Shown one piece after another: positions 1 through 7,932 of a stretch of DNA of 24,770 bases (positions within the stretch are counted from its first letter, which is position 1; each line of letters starts with the position of its first letter). Under the pieces are notes generated by a model. It searched no databases. It saw only the letters and a program-made list of their open reading frames with translations, and was not told where the DNA came from. The DNA is from CAYXGE01 sp964464435 (lineage in GTDB: Bacteria; Pseudomonadota; Gammaproteobacteria; Burkholderiales; Methylophilaceae). The stretch is taken from positions 1 to 24,770 of the forward strand of contig CAYXGE010000021.1 of assembly GCA_964464435.1 (NCBI GenBank), read 5' to 3'. Made by a program: the position numbers and the translations under genes.

Positions 1-4
1 AAAT

Positions 5-463
5 ATGCTTAAATGGTTGTCGCTAAGTGGTGTAGTAATTGCCTTAGACCTATACACTAAACATTTAATACAACAAGCGTTTGAATATGGCGAGCACCTC
101 ACGGTGACCCCTTTTTTTGATTTGGTTCGCTATCACAATACGGGTGCCGCATTTAGTTTTTTAGCAAACGCTGGGGGCTGGCAAAAGCTATTTTTTACCG
201 TGGTAGCGATTATTGCATCGCTAGTCATTGTGCATTTAATTAGAAAAACGCCGCAGCAAAAGCTGTTTTGTTTTGCGTTGGCCTTGGTGTTGGGTGGTGC
301 GCTTGGTAATTTGTATGACCGCTTAACACTAGGTTATGTAGTAGATTTCTTGGGTTTTCACTATCACGGGCTTTTCTGGCCAGCTTTTAATGTGGCAGAT
401 TCGGCCATTGTATTGGGTGTCATGCTGTTATTGTGGGACAGTTTTAAACGACCAAACGCTTAG
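5..463 (+). CDS. lspA: Lipoprotein signal peptidase (signal peptidase II)
   Basis: Inner-membrane aspartyl protease that removes the signal peptide from diacylglyceryl-modified prolipoproteins. The 152 residues show the family hallmarks in order: an Asp at 15 in the first helix (ALDLYTKH), NTGAAFSFL at 45-53, GGALGNLYDRL with VVDF ending at catalytic Asp114, and FNVADS with the second catalytic Asp132. Four hydrophobic segments fit the usual topology. The start lies four bases from the window edge and the frame is open upstream, so a slightly earlier start outside the window cannot be excluded; the length is close to the family norm of about 160. The gene commonly found after lspA in related bacteria (ispH) is not here. 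Confidence 0.96.
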   Translation: MLKWLSLSGVVIALDLYTKHLIQQAFEYGEHLTVTPFFDLVRYHNTGAAFSFLANAGGWQKLFFTVVAIIASLVIVHLIRKTPQQKLFCFALALVLGGALGNLYDRLTLGYVVDFLGFHYHGLFWPAFNVADSAIVLGVMLLLWDSFKRPNA

Positions 464-610
464 TAACTCTTGAGAAAAATTCAACATGCAATTGTTGCTT
501 GTGTCGCATTACCTTCTGATTTTATTAAAAAATAAGCTTAATTTACAAATGCATCTTGCAAATTCAAATTAATAGGTTGAATATAGCGCTGTCAACTTAG
601 GGAGGTGATT

Positions 611-1204
611 ATGTCTGTTTTATCATGTTGTTTAGCGTGGTTTGTTTTAGGCTTATTACTTGGATGGTTATTAGGCTGGTGGCTTGATTGCTGGAAACGT
701 TCTAAATCTAACAAAGCTAGTCATGATTCGAGTAAGGCTTCATCCTCAACAAGTTCTGTAAATTCCTTAGTGGCAACCCCAGCTGAAAAAGCTGAAGTCA
801 AAGTCACCCCCGTAGCTACTGCTGCCCCACCTGCGCAAGCAGCCTCTGCAACACCTAAAGTAGCACCCGTTCCCGAGGATACTTCTTGGATGGCAGTGCC
901 AGCGCTTGCTGCGCTCGCAAAAGCGGCTAGAAAAGGTGGCCGTGATAACTTGGAAATCGTGGAAGGTATTGGGCCAAAAATAGCAGGGTTACTGAATGAT
1001 GCTGATATTAAAACCTTTGCGCAATTGGCAGATACGCCAGTTGCGACGATATCCAAGATTTTAGAGGCAGCAGGCTCACGCTATCGTCTAGCAAAACCAG
1101 ACACATGGCCACAGCAAGCTGGCTTAGCCGCTAGTGGTAAGTGGGCAGCTTTAAAAGAGTTGCAAGATAAGCTGTCTGGTGGCGTAAAAGCCAAAAAGGG
1201 GTAA
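611..1204 (+). CDS. Membrane-anchored helix-hairpin-helix protein
   Basis: Function unknown. The protein of 197 residues has one N-terminal transmembrane segment (about 4-24, very rich in Leu, Trp and Gly), a Ser/Ala/Pro-rich linker of about 75 residues, and a C-terminal helix-hairpin-helix-like domain beginning near residue 115 with the motif EGIGPKIAGLL followed by a second helical pair. Such domains often bind DNA or other partners, but a membrane-tethered one makes DNA binding uncertain. I chose ATG 611 because a strong Shine-Dalgarno (GGAGGTG, 601-607) sits five bases before it; the GTG at 605 would overlap that site. The stop is two bases before the OmpA-family gene, so the two are almost certainly co-expressed and may work together at the envelope. 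Confidence 0.8.
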   Translation: MSVLSCCLAWFVLGLLLGWLLGWWLDCWKRSKSNKASHDSSKASSSTSSVNSLVATPAEKAEVKVTPVATAAPPAQAASATPKVAPVPEDTSWMAVPALAALAKAARKGGRDNLEIVEGIGPKIAGLLNDADIKTFAQLADTPVATISKILEAAGSRYRLAKPDTWPQQAGLAASGKWAALKELQDKLSGGVKAKKG

Positions 1205-1206
1205 CC

Positions 1207-2064
1207 ATGACGACATCTTCAGCGAGTGAACGCTCACGCAATACATGGCGATGGTTGATTGCCATTTTGTTATTGATTTGGGTGCTTTGGTTATTTTTTA
1301 ACGGAAAATTTAGTGAATCCTGTTGTGCCACGCATGAGGTCGCTGCGCCAGTGGCCACAGGCGTTTTGCAACCACCTCCAGCGCCTGTAGAAATACCTGT
1401 CACCGAACCTGCAGTTCCTGCAAGTGTGTCAGTGACCATGGTTGATGGCATGTTAACGTTACATGGCAGCGTTCCATCAGACAATGTTCGTATGGCGATT
1501 ATTGATGCTGCTGTAGCAAAATTTGGTGCGGATAAAATCAAAGATGAAATTGCTGTAGATGCAAACGTTAAGGCGATTCAGCTGACAGGTGAAGTAGATT
1601 CTGAAGATAGCAAATCTGCGATTGGTGCTATGTTTAGTAATGCGTTAGGGGCTTCTGTAATCGTTAATAATCAAATTATAGTTGCAGTACCTACGGCGGC
1701 CATGGCTGAAACATCGCCAGTACCAAACGTTCAATGTGGCGAGCTTATTAAGGGTCAGGTTGCCTTTAATACTGGTAGTGCGCAATTAAGTGCAGAAAGC
1801 AGTGCCACCTTAGATGCCATGCAAGATTGTATGAAAGAAGGCAATTATGAAATTGGCGGCCATACTGATAACGTGGGCGATGCAAGCAAAAATCAACGAC
1901 TTTCAGAAAGACGCGCCAATGCAGTTAAAACTTACCTGGAGAGCAAAGGCATTGAGGCTTCTCGCTTAACGGCTAAAGGCTATGGCGATACGCAACCAAT
2001 TGCTGACAATACGACTGAAGAAGGCCGTGCACAAAATAGGCGTATTGAAATGGTCAAACAGTAA
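1207..2064 (+). CDS. OmpA-family peptidoglycan-binding protein with BON-like region
   Basis: Envelope protein of 285 residues. It begins with a single hydrophobic anchor (about 14-33), has a Pro/Ala/Val-rich spacer, then a middle region (about 75-160) that looks like one or two BON-type repeats (LTLHGSVPS and IQLTGEVDS are parallel strand/turn elements). It ends with an OmpA C-terminal domain (about 178-285) containing FNTGSAQLS, GGHTDNVG and the LSERRANAV helix, whose Asp and Arg bind diaminopimelate in peptidoglycan in this family. This suggests an inner-membrane protein reaching into the cell wall, in the style of the actinobacterial OmpATb/ArfA domain order. It follows the helix-hairpin-helix gene by two bases and ends just before a strong terminator. 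Confidence 0.85.
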   Translation: MTTSSASERSRNTWRWLIAILLLIWVLWLFFNGKFSESCCATHEVAAPVATGVLQPPPAPVEIPVTEPAVPASVSVTMVDGMLTLHGSVPSDNVRMAIIDAAVAKFGADKIKDEIAVDANVKAIQLTGEVDSEDSKSAIGAMFSNALGASVIVNNQIIVAVPTAAMAETSPVPNVQCGELIKGQVAFNTGSAQLSAESSATLDAMQDCMKEGNYEIGGHTDNVGDASKNQRLSERRANAVKTYLESKGIEASRLTAKGYGDTQPIADNTTEEGRAQNRRIEMVKQ

Positions 2065-2080
2065 ATAAATCTAGCGATTT

Positions 2081-2107
2081 AAAAAGCACACTTCGGTGTG
2101 CTTTTTT
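2081..2107. terminator. Bidirectional Rho-independent terminator
   Basis: A perfect hairpin, GCACAC-TTCG-GTGTGC, is flanked by a run of A on the left and a run of T on the right, so it works as a terminator in both directions. The stable UUCG-type tetraloop adds strength. It lies between the convergent OmpA-family gene and the phoBR-lipoprotein operon. Confidence 0.93.
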
Positions 2108-2108
2108 A

Positions 2109-2849
2109 TTACAGTGGAAGAAAGACGGCTGTAGCGATATTTTGCATCATACGTGAAATTAGCCGTTGCGATTTCTCTGCTAGCAACAATGCGAAGATAT
2201 CGGTACGCCCTATCATTTTACCGAATTCTCGCTCAAAACTCAGATTTCGTTCAGCATCGTTGATTTCGTTTGAAATCAGCAAAAGTGCACCTTGCTTATT
2301 TCTTGCATTAGCCAGTTTCCATGCGGCAATTTCAAAATTACGCGCTAGATTGTATATTTTTTGTGGGTCTATATGATCTGTTATGTAAAACTGGTGTTTA
2401 TCGCCATGCGCTTTTAATAACATGGTCTGTAATCCAACAATAAACGGTAATACGCGGTCACCTTGATAATCAGGATTTAGCGCAAGAAAAATAGCATCTT
2501 TTTCTTTAAGCTCATTAATTTCTTTAAATTTCCATTGGTGTTGGCCTTCAAACACCCATTGCACCATTTCATCTAAGGTACCAGAGGTACTTTTTTTAAG
2601 TTCTTGTGGATTGCGCTTGTAGAGTTTAATCATGAGGGCGCGTAAACTCTGGGTGTTTTCTCGTATTTCAACATCTGCTAGGCGGTCAAAATCACTTTTA
2701 GCAATTTGACTAATATTGCTTCGGTCAGATTGATTAGGTAAAGGTTTTTCAGATTTTTTTTCAAATGTTTCGCAGGCGCTGATACTCAAGAGCAGAGGAA
2801 CTAATAGCCATAATTTTTTATGATGCAACTGCAACATGTTTTCTTGCAT
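2109..2849 (-). CDS. Predicted lipoprotein, third gene of the phoBR operon
   Basis: I do not recognise the family. The 246-residue product starts with basic residues, a hydrophobic stretch (about 12-24) and a lipobox ISAC with the acylated Cys at 26, so it is a predicted lipoprotein. The mature part is mainly helical and charged, with a GDRVLPFIVGLQ segment around 130-140 and no recognisable catalytic motif. A second in-frame ATG at codon 5 would give an equally good signal peptide; neither start has a strong ribosome site (TGGGGCGA precedes the first). It begins 14 bases after the phoR stop and ends at the shared terminator, so it is the last gene of the phoB-phoR unit and likely phosphate-regulated. 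Confidence 0.8.
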   Translation of the reverse strand: MQENMLQLHHKKLWLLVPLLLSISACETFEKKSEKPLPNQSDRSNISQIAKSDFDRLADVEIRENTQSLRALMIKLYKRNPQELKKSTSGTLDEMVQWVFEGQHQWKFKEINELKEKDAIFLALNPDYQGDRVLPFIVGLQTMLLKAHGDKHQFYITDHIDPQKIYNLARNFEIAAWKLANARNKQGALLLISNEINDAERNLSFEREFGKMIGRTDIFALLLAEKSQRLISRMMQNIATAVFLPL

Positions 2850-2863
2850 TTCGCCCCAATAGG

Positions 2864-4168
2864 TTATTGCGATTTTTGCACGACTCTGGCTTTAGGAAAC
2901 ACCATGCTAAAAGTGCTACCTTTGCCATATTCACTTTGAATTTCCAACCGCGCTTGGTGACGCGTTAAAATGTGCTTCACAATCGACAAGCCTAAACCAG
3001 TACCGCCAGTTTCTCTTGAGCGACTCCTATCTACACGGTAAAAGCGCTCTGTCAGTCTGTCAATATGCTTTTGTTCAATACCAATACCACTATCTTGCAC
3101 ACTAAACACGGCATCTTGCCCCCGCATACTCCAACTGATGTGTATATTGCCACCTTCAGGAGTATAGCGCACCGCATTGCTGACCAAATTGCCAAATGCG
3201 CTATGTAATTCTTCGGAGGCGCCAATTAAATTTAAATGCGGCTCCGCTTCAAGCGAAATGTGATGTTTGCCATTACTAAGACTGTTGCCTTCATTGTGTA
3301 TAATCTTAAGTAAGTTGCTAATGACTACCTCAGTATCTGGCACTTCTGTCGCATTATTTTCTAATTGAGATAAGGTTAGCAAGTCTTCTATCAAGGTTTT
3401 CATGCGCCCAGTTTGTTCATGCATCATACCAAAGTAAGTGCGTGTACTTTCTGGTACTGCACCTTCCATATCCATCAAAGTTTCAATAAAACCACCTACT
3501 ACAGTCAGCGGGGTACGTAACTCGTGTGACACATTGGCAATAAAATCGCGACGCATGGCCTCTAGTTTTTCACCTTGACTGATATCACGACTAATTAATA
3601 ATTTTTGACCATCTCCAAATAAAGTTAGCTGAATCTCAAGTTTATGGTCTGGATATACCCAAGAATTTAGCTTAATGTGTTGCTCATAATCTTGTGATTG
3701 CAGGTAATGAATAAAGTCGGTGTGTCGAATCAGATAACGTATAGGTTGCCCTACGTCTTTTGCCAGAGACAAACCAAGCATGCGTTCTGCTGGTGGATTG
3801 CACCATTCAATTTTTTCGTCTTTATTGAGCAACACCACCCCATCTGGCAAGGCGCTAGTAGCTAAGCGAAAACGGTCTAATGTTGAGCTTATTTCAGCTT
3901 GATTTCTACCAAAAGATTTTTGTTGGCGATAGAGGTCAGCAAATACATTTTGCCAGATACCTGAGCCATTAGGAACCGCATTTGCACGTGGCTTTTTGAG
4001 CCAAATCTGTAGCTTATCCAACCAAAATAGATGACGTAAGTACAAAAAAACCAGAATGAGTAAAACAACCAGGAGCGCTGAAGTGAGGTCACTGAAAGCC
4101 CAAATGATGAGGCCTAGTACAACAAGTGCTAAAGCACCCAAAAAAGTATTCCAACGAAGATCGTACAC
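2864..4168 (-). CDS. phoR: Phosphate-regulon sensor histidine kinase PhoR
   Basis: Inner-membrane kinase that phosphorylates PhoB under phosphate limitation and dephosphorylates it in excess. The 434 residues show two close N-terminal membrane helices (about 8-28 and 30-48) with almost no periplasmic loop, as in PhoR; a PAS domain (about 95-200); the phosphoacceptor helix FIANVSHELRTPL with His215; and an ATPase domain with N-box Asn331, G1 box DSGIGI (359-364), F-box RFYRVD and G2 box GGTGLGLS (388-395). All catalytic boxes are intact. The start is a GTG with no clear Shine-Dalgarno. It lies 44 bases after phoB in the same direction. No phoU or pst genes are in the window. Confidence 0.95.
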   Translation of the reverse strand: MYDLRWNTFLGALALVVLGLIIWAFSDLTSALLVVLLILVFLYLRHLFWLDKLQIWLKKPRANAVPNGSGIWQNVFADLYRQQKSFGRNQAEISSTLDRFRLATSALPDGVVLLNKDEKIEWCNPPAERMLGLSLAKDVGQPIRYLIRHTDFIHYLQSQDYEQHIKLNSWVYPDHKLEIQLTLFGDGQKLLISRDISQGEKLEAMRRDFIANVSHELRTPLTVVGGFIETLMDMEGAVPESTRTYFGMMHEQTGRMKTLIEDLLTLSQLENNATEVPDTEVVISNLLKIIHNEGNSLSNGKHHISLEAEPHLNLIGASEELHSAFGNLVSNAVRYTPEGGNIHISWSMRGQDAVFSVQDSGIGIEQKHIDRLTERFYRVDRSRSRETGGTGLGLSIVKHILTRHQARLEIQSEYGKGSTFSMVFPKARVVQKSQ

Positions 4169-4212
4169 GTATGGCCTATTTTAACTGATTAATGATCCAT
4201 ACGTATTATGAG

Positions 4213-4899
4213 CTATTGTGCAGAGAAACGGTAGCCTGAACCTCTCACGGTTTGAATCAAATCTTCATGGCCAGACACAGAAAGCGCACGGCGCAAGCGA
4301 CGAATATGAACATCCACGGTGCGGTCTTCTACAAACACGCGGTCACCCCATACCTTATCTAGCACTTGGCTTCTTGAGTGAACGCGTTCTGGGTTTGACA
4401 TTAAATAATGTAATAAACGAAACTCAGTTGGCCCAAGTTCAAGCGGTGTGCCATTACCTGTGACGCGATGTGTTACAGGGTCTAGGCGCAAACCATTTGA
4501 TTCAATCGGGTCGTCAGTCATTTGTGGTGCGCGTCTACGCAACACCGCCTTAATGCGCGCATTAAGTTCACGTGGACTAAATGGTTTCGTAACATAATCA
4601 TCTGCACCTGCTTCAAGACCACGCACTTTTTCTGTCTCTTCACCACGGGCGGTCAACATAATAATGGGGATACTCTTGGTTAGCTCATCTGATTTGAGCT
4701 TGCGCGCAAAGTCAATACCGCTCATCCCAGGAAGCATCCAATCAAGCAATATAAGGTCGGGTAAAGTTTCGCGCATTAAGGCCTGGGCTTGCTCAACACT
4801 AAGCGCACGAATAGGGTTATGACCTGATTGTGACAGGTTTAGCGTAAGCAATTCTTGAATCGCTGGTTCATCTTCAACAACAAGAATATTAGCTGGCAT
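4213..4899 (-). CDS. phoB: Phosphate-regulon response regulator PhoB
   Basis: DNA-binding response regulator of 228 residues, the family's standard length. The receiver domain (1-120) has the acidic pair at 10-11, phosphoacceptor Asp53 (LLDWMLPG), Thr83 and Lys105 (TKPF). The OmpR/PhoB winged-helix domain (about 130-228) includes the LGPTEFRLL start and the recognition region DRTVDVHIRRLRRAL. The ATG is preceded by AGAGGA at a good distance. Upstream is a Pho box with a -10 hexamer at the expected spacing, indicating autoregulation. phoR follows downstream. Confidence 0.96.
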   Translation of the reverse strand: MPANILVVEDEPAIQELLTLNLSQSGHNPIRALSVEQAQALMRETLPDLILLDWMLPGMSGIDFARKLKSDELTKSIPIIMLTARGEETEKVRGLEAGADDYVTKPFSPRELNARIKAVLRRRAPQMTDDPIESNGLRLDPVTHRVTGNGTPLELGPTEFRLLHYLMSNPERVHSRSQVLDKVWGDRVFVEDRTVDVHIRRLRRALSVSGHEDLIQTVRGSGYRFSAQ

Positions 4900-4942
4900 A
4901 TAGTTTCCTCTAATAGCATCTTTAATTATTTAATTGTTGAGT

Positions 4943-4984
4943 ACTATATTGCAGAAGTGTGACATATTCATGACAAATTGACAG
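4943..4984 (-). promoter_or_regulatory. Pho box and -10 of the phoB promoter
   Basis: Read on the minus strand, 4976-4959 is TTGTCAT-GAAT-ATGTCAC: two 7-base half-sites spaced by four bases, the 11-base period of a PhoB-binding Pho box (consensus CTGTCAT-n4-CTGTCAT). Ten bases further on is TATAGT (4948-4943), a -10 hexamer at the position expected when PhoB replaces -35 recognition. A third half-site, CTGTCAA (4984-4978), lies directly upstream, out of the 11-base phase. The box ends about 60 bases before the phoB start. Confidence 0.8.
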
Positions 4985-5089
4985 TCCCGTCATTTAAATT
5001 TTTTGCGTAATTGAGTCACAGCAACGTATGATTTCTTCTTTCAATTATTGTTGCAATCATTAGCATTGCATGAATAATGCAGTAAGTCT

Positions 5090-5098
5090 TGTTATACT
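5090..5098 (+). promoter_or_regulatory. Extended -10 promoter for the MFS gene
   Basis: TGTTATACT is an extended -10 element (TG-n-TATACT) with no good -35 at 17 bases; TTGCAT at 5066 is 21 bases away. It would start transcription near 5105, about 85 bases before the MFS start. It is back to back with the phoB promoter. Confidence 0.5.
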
Positions 5099-5188
5099 AT
5101 GCCTTTCTAATGTGCATGCTATAAATAATAAATCTAAAAAAATTGACAAGTCATTATCAATAAGATGAAGAATACAAAGGGGTGGTTG

Positions 5189-6853
5189 ATGTCTGATTTT
5201 TTATCAAAAGAACATATTACAGCAGGACCTAATTACAATCGATGGCTGATTCCCCCAGCAGCACTGGCTGTGCATTTATGTATTGGCATGGCGTATGGAT
5301 TTTCAGTATTTTGGAAACCCCTAGGTAACGTGTTGTTAGGTGTTGATGGCAAGCCAATTGCTGCATGTGCAGCAGGTGCTGCAACCTTTGCGGATAAATT
5401 AGCTGGCACTTGGCGCGCATTATTTGCCACCGATTGTAACTGGACGCAGTTTGATTTAGGTTGGATGTATACCCTGTTTTTTGTCTTGCTTGGCTGTTCC
5501 GCTGCACTATGGGGTGGTTGGCTTGAGCGCGCTGGACCACGTAAAGCAGGCGTAGTCGCAACCTTGTGTTGGTGTGGTGGTTTGTTGATTTCGGCTTATG
5601 GGGTCTACGCTCATCAGCTATGGCTCATGTGGCTTGGCTCGGGAGTGATTGGCGGTGTAGGTTTAGGCCTAGGCTATATCTCACCCGTATCAACGTTAAT
5701 TAAATGGTTTCCAGACCGACGTGGCATGGCGACAGGCATGGCAATTATGGGGTTTGGTGGCGGTGCCATGATAGGCTCACCATTAGCAACAAAATTAATG
5801 GCATATTTTTCGGCATCTGGCGGTGCTGGTATTTGGCAAACTTTTGTTGCCTTAGGCTTGATTTATACCGTGTTTATGTTGAGCGGCTCTTTAGGCTATC
5901 GTGTACCGCCAAGTGGCTGGAAACCTGCAGGTTGGACACCTCCAGCTAATGCTAAAAATACGATGATTGCAAGCAAACATGTACACTTAAAAAATGCCCA
6001 TAAAACGCCACAGTTTTGGCTACTTTGGCTAGTGCTTTGTATGAATGTATCTGCCAGTATTGGCATTATTGGAGCTGCAGCCCCTATGCTACAAGAAACC
6101 TTTGGTGGCGCTTTAATTGAGCAGCCCAGCTTAGGATTTGCAGATATTAAAAAAGATGAAGCGTTAACAGTTGCCGCTGCTGCTGTGGGTGCTGGCTTTG
6201 TTGGCTTAATTTCATTGTTTAATATTTTTGGCCGAATTGCTTGGGCAAGCTCGTCAGATAAGCTTGGGCGTAAGCCAACTTATTTTATATTTTTTGTTTT
6301 AGGTTTTTTACTTTACGCTTTTGTGCCAATGGCCGCAGGCTGGAAATCACTAGCCTTGTTTGTTGCCAGCTTTTGTTTTATTGCATCCATGTATGGTGGA
6401 GGATTCGCTACTATTCCAGCCTATTTAGCGGATATGTTCGGTACCCAATTTGTAGGTGCAATACACGGTAGGTTGCTTACTGCATGGTCCACAGCGGGGA
6501 TACTTGGCCCTGTGATTGTGAATTATATGCATGATGTGCGACTAGAGGCGGGTGTCCCATTTGACCAAGTGTATGCCCCTATTTTTTATGTGCTCGCTGG
6601 TATGATGATGATAGGCTTCGTTGCGAATCTATTAGTACGCCCAGTAGCAGATAAATTCTTTATGACGGATGCTGAATTGGCAGAAGAAAAGAAAATTGCA
6701 CATGAAAAATCAATCTCTGATTTAAATATTCAATCTGATGCGAATATAAAACATAATATGACTTTAGCTACCATAGCATGGCTATGTGTGCTTGTGCCAA
6801 TTAGCTATGGGATATGGAGCACGGTGCAAAAAGCATGGATATTGTTCTCGTAA
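5189..6853 (+). CDS. OFA-family MFS transporter with extra C-terminal helix
   Basis: Major facilitator superfamily transporter of the oxalate/formate antiporter (OFA) type, 554 residues. The MFS signatures are visible as GWLERAGPRKAG (loop 2-3) and SSDKLGRKPTYF (loop 8-9). A roughly 45-residue loop between helices 1 and 2, ending CNWTQFDLGWMYT, is typical of one OFA subgroup. After the twelve-helix core comes a charged linker and one more helix (about 523-554, TIAWLCVLVPISYGIWSTV). Start 5189 is preferred because AAAGGGG (5176-5182) is correctly spaced; ATG 5165 has no ribosome site. Substrate is probably a small carboxylate but cannot be read from sequence. It ends 35 bases before ribH and may be co-transcribed with it. 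Confidence 0.85.
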   Translation: MSDFLSKEHITAGPNYNRWLIPPAALAVHLCIGMAYGFSVFWKPLGNVLLGVDGKPIAACAAGAATFADKLAGTWRALFATDCNWTQFDLGWMYTLFFVLLGCSAALWGGWLERAGPRKAGVVATLCWCGGLLISAYGVYAHQLWLMWLGSGVIGGVGLGLGYISPVSTLIKWFPDRRGMATGMAIMGFGGGAMIGSPLATKLMAYFSASGGAGIWQTFVALGLIYTVFMLSGSLGYRVPPSGWKPAGWTPPANAKNTMIASKHVHLKNAHKTPQFWLLWLVLCMNVSASIGIIGAAAPMLQETFGGALIEQPSLGFADIKKDEALTVAAAAVGAGFVGLISLFNIFGRIAWASSSDKLGRKPTYFIFFVLGFLLYAFVPMAAGWKSLALFVASFCFIASMYGGGFATIPAYLADMFGTQFVGAIHGRLLTAWSTAGILGPVIVNYMHDVRLEAGVPFDQVYAPIFYVLAGMMMIGFVANLLVRPVADKFFMTDAELAEEKKIAHEKSISDLNIQSDANIKHNMTLATIAWLCVLVPISYGIWSTVQKAWILFS

Positions 6854-6888
6854 TATCTCAAATGTAATCAACGTATAAGGAGTGCTGT

Positions 6889-7338
6889 TTGAAAGAGCTA
6901 GAAGTGAAGTTGGATGGAACAGGGTTGCGCATAGGTATTGTGCTATCACGCTTTAATAGTGACATAGGCGATGGATTACTTTCAGCTTGCCATGCGCAGC
7001 TTGTAAAGCTCGGTGTTGCAGATGATGCTATTGTCCTAGCAACGGTGCCTGGTGCATTAGAAACGCCCGCTGTATTGCAAGCCATGGCCAACACCCGTAA
7101 ATTTGATGCGCTCATTGCGTTAGGGGCAATTATTCGTGGTGAAACTTATCATTTTGAAGTGGTTGCTAATGAGTCTGCACGCGGTATTTCAGAAGTGCAA
7201 TTACACACAGGCGTGCCTGTTGCAAATGCCATTCTAACCACAGAAGATGATGATCAAGCATTAGCACGTATGTCTATAAAAGGCGCAGAAGCCGCATCCG
7301 TTGCCATTGAAATGGCGCATTTACTCAAGCAAATTTAA
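6889..7338 (+). CDS. ribH: 6,7-dimethyl-8-ribityllumazine synthase
   Basis: Penultimate enzyme of riboflavin synthesis, condensing 5-amino-6-ribitylamino-uracil with 3,4-dihydroxy-2-butanone-4-phosphate in the cytoplasm. The 149 residues carry the family motifs: SRFN (20-23), VPGALETP (53-60), GAIIRGET.HF with catalytic His88 and Phe89, and the C-terminal KGAEAA segment that contacts phosphate and the neighbouring subunit. The start is TTG at 6889, supported by AGGAG (6878-6882) six bases upstream; no ATG or GTG is in frame nearby. The rarer start codon may lower its translation. nusB follows after 13 bases. No riboswitch fits in the 35 bases upstream, and no other rib gene is in the window. 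Confidence 0.95.
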   Translation: MKELEVKLDGTGLRIGIVLSRFNSDIGDGLLSACHAQLVKLGVADDAIVLATVPGALETPAVLQAMANTRKFDALIALGAIIRGETYHFEVVANESARGISEVQLHTGVPVANAILTTEDDDQALARMSIKGAEAASVAIEMAHLLKQI

Positions 7339-7351
7339 CGTTAGAATATCA

Positions 7352-7816
7352 ATGGCTGAAACCAAACCAAAAAAAGTATCAAAAAATCGTCGCAAATCTC
7401 GAGAGCTTGCCCTTAAAGGCTTGTATCAAGGTTTGCTTAATCAATCAGATATTCAAAAAATACGTCGAGATTTGATTGATGACCCTGATTTTAAACATGT
7501 GGATGAGGATTATCTAAAACAGCTCATTGAGGGTGTGAAAGCAAATCAAGAAGCAATAGATGCCAAATTATTGCAATTTATTGACCGTGCACTTCATGAG
7601 CTAAGTCCAGTTGAGCATGCAATTTTATATATTTCTAGCTATGAATTAATCTACGATATGAGTATTCCATACCGCGTAGCCATTAATGAAGGGGTTGAGT
7701 TAGCTAAAATATACGGTGGTACTGATGGTCATAAATATGTTAACGGCGTATTAGATAAGTTGGCTGCTGTTGTTCGAGCGCAGGAATTTAGAGCAAATCA
7801 TAGCCCAAATAGTTAG
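7352..7816 (+). CDS. nusB: Transcription antitermination factor NusB
   Basis: All-helical RNA-binding protein that, with NusE (S10), binds boxA of rRNA leaders and supports antitermination. The 154 residues contain the standard elements: RRKSRELALKGLYQ at the N-terminus, LSPVEHAILYISSYEL in the middle and IPYRVAINEGVELAKIYGG followed by KYVNGVLDKLA near the end. The frame is open further upstream to 7301, but that would overlap ribH; ATG 7352 gives the family N-terminus. The ribosome site is weak, so translation may depend on coupling with ribH, a common pairing in proteobacteria. Confidence 0.95.
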   Translation: MAETKPKKVSKNRRKSRELALKGLYQGLLNQSDIQKIRRDLIDDPDFKHVDEDYLKQLIEGVKANQEAIDAKLLQFIDRALHELSPVEHAILYISSYELIYDMSIPYRVAINEGVELAKIYGGTDGHKYVNGVLDKLAAVVRAQEFRANHSPNS

Positions 7817-7841
7817 ATAAAGTCCTTTTTACACACAATTC

Positions 7842-7873
7842 CCTAAGTTTTTGTCACTTATGGCTTTTTTTTT
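7842..7873 (+). terminator. Probable terminator after nusB
   Basis: CCTAAGT (7842-7848) can pair with ACTTATGG (7856-7863), with one bulged T, and is followed by nine T (7865-7873). The stem is weak but the T tract is strong. It would separate the ribH-nusB unit from the signalling operon. Confidence 0.45.
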
Positions 7874-7932
7874 AAAAAAATCACAGGTAATATCAACATA
7901 ACATGATGTAAAAAAAAGTAAAGGGAGTGGTT

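Noticed and set aside
468..500. Short inverted repeat CAACA/TGTTG after lspA as a terminator
   Set aside because: Stem of only five bases with no T tract following it.
541..600. Sigma-70 promoter before the helix-hairpin-helix gene (TTGCAA at 556)
   Set aside because: The plausible -10 sequences are either poor (GAATAT at 17 bases) or badly spaced (TATAGC at 20 bases).
1131..1541. Open frame of 136 codons on the minus strand
   Set aside because: Antisense to the start of the OmpA-family gene and the end of the helix-hairpin-helix gene, with no family features.
6854..6888. FMN riboswitch before ribH
   Set aside because: Only 35 bases separate the MFS stop from the ribH start, far too short for the element, and none of its conserved segments is visible.
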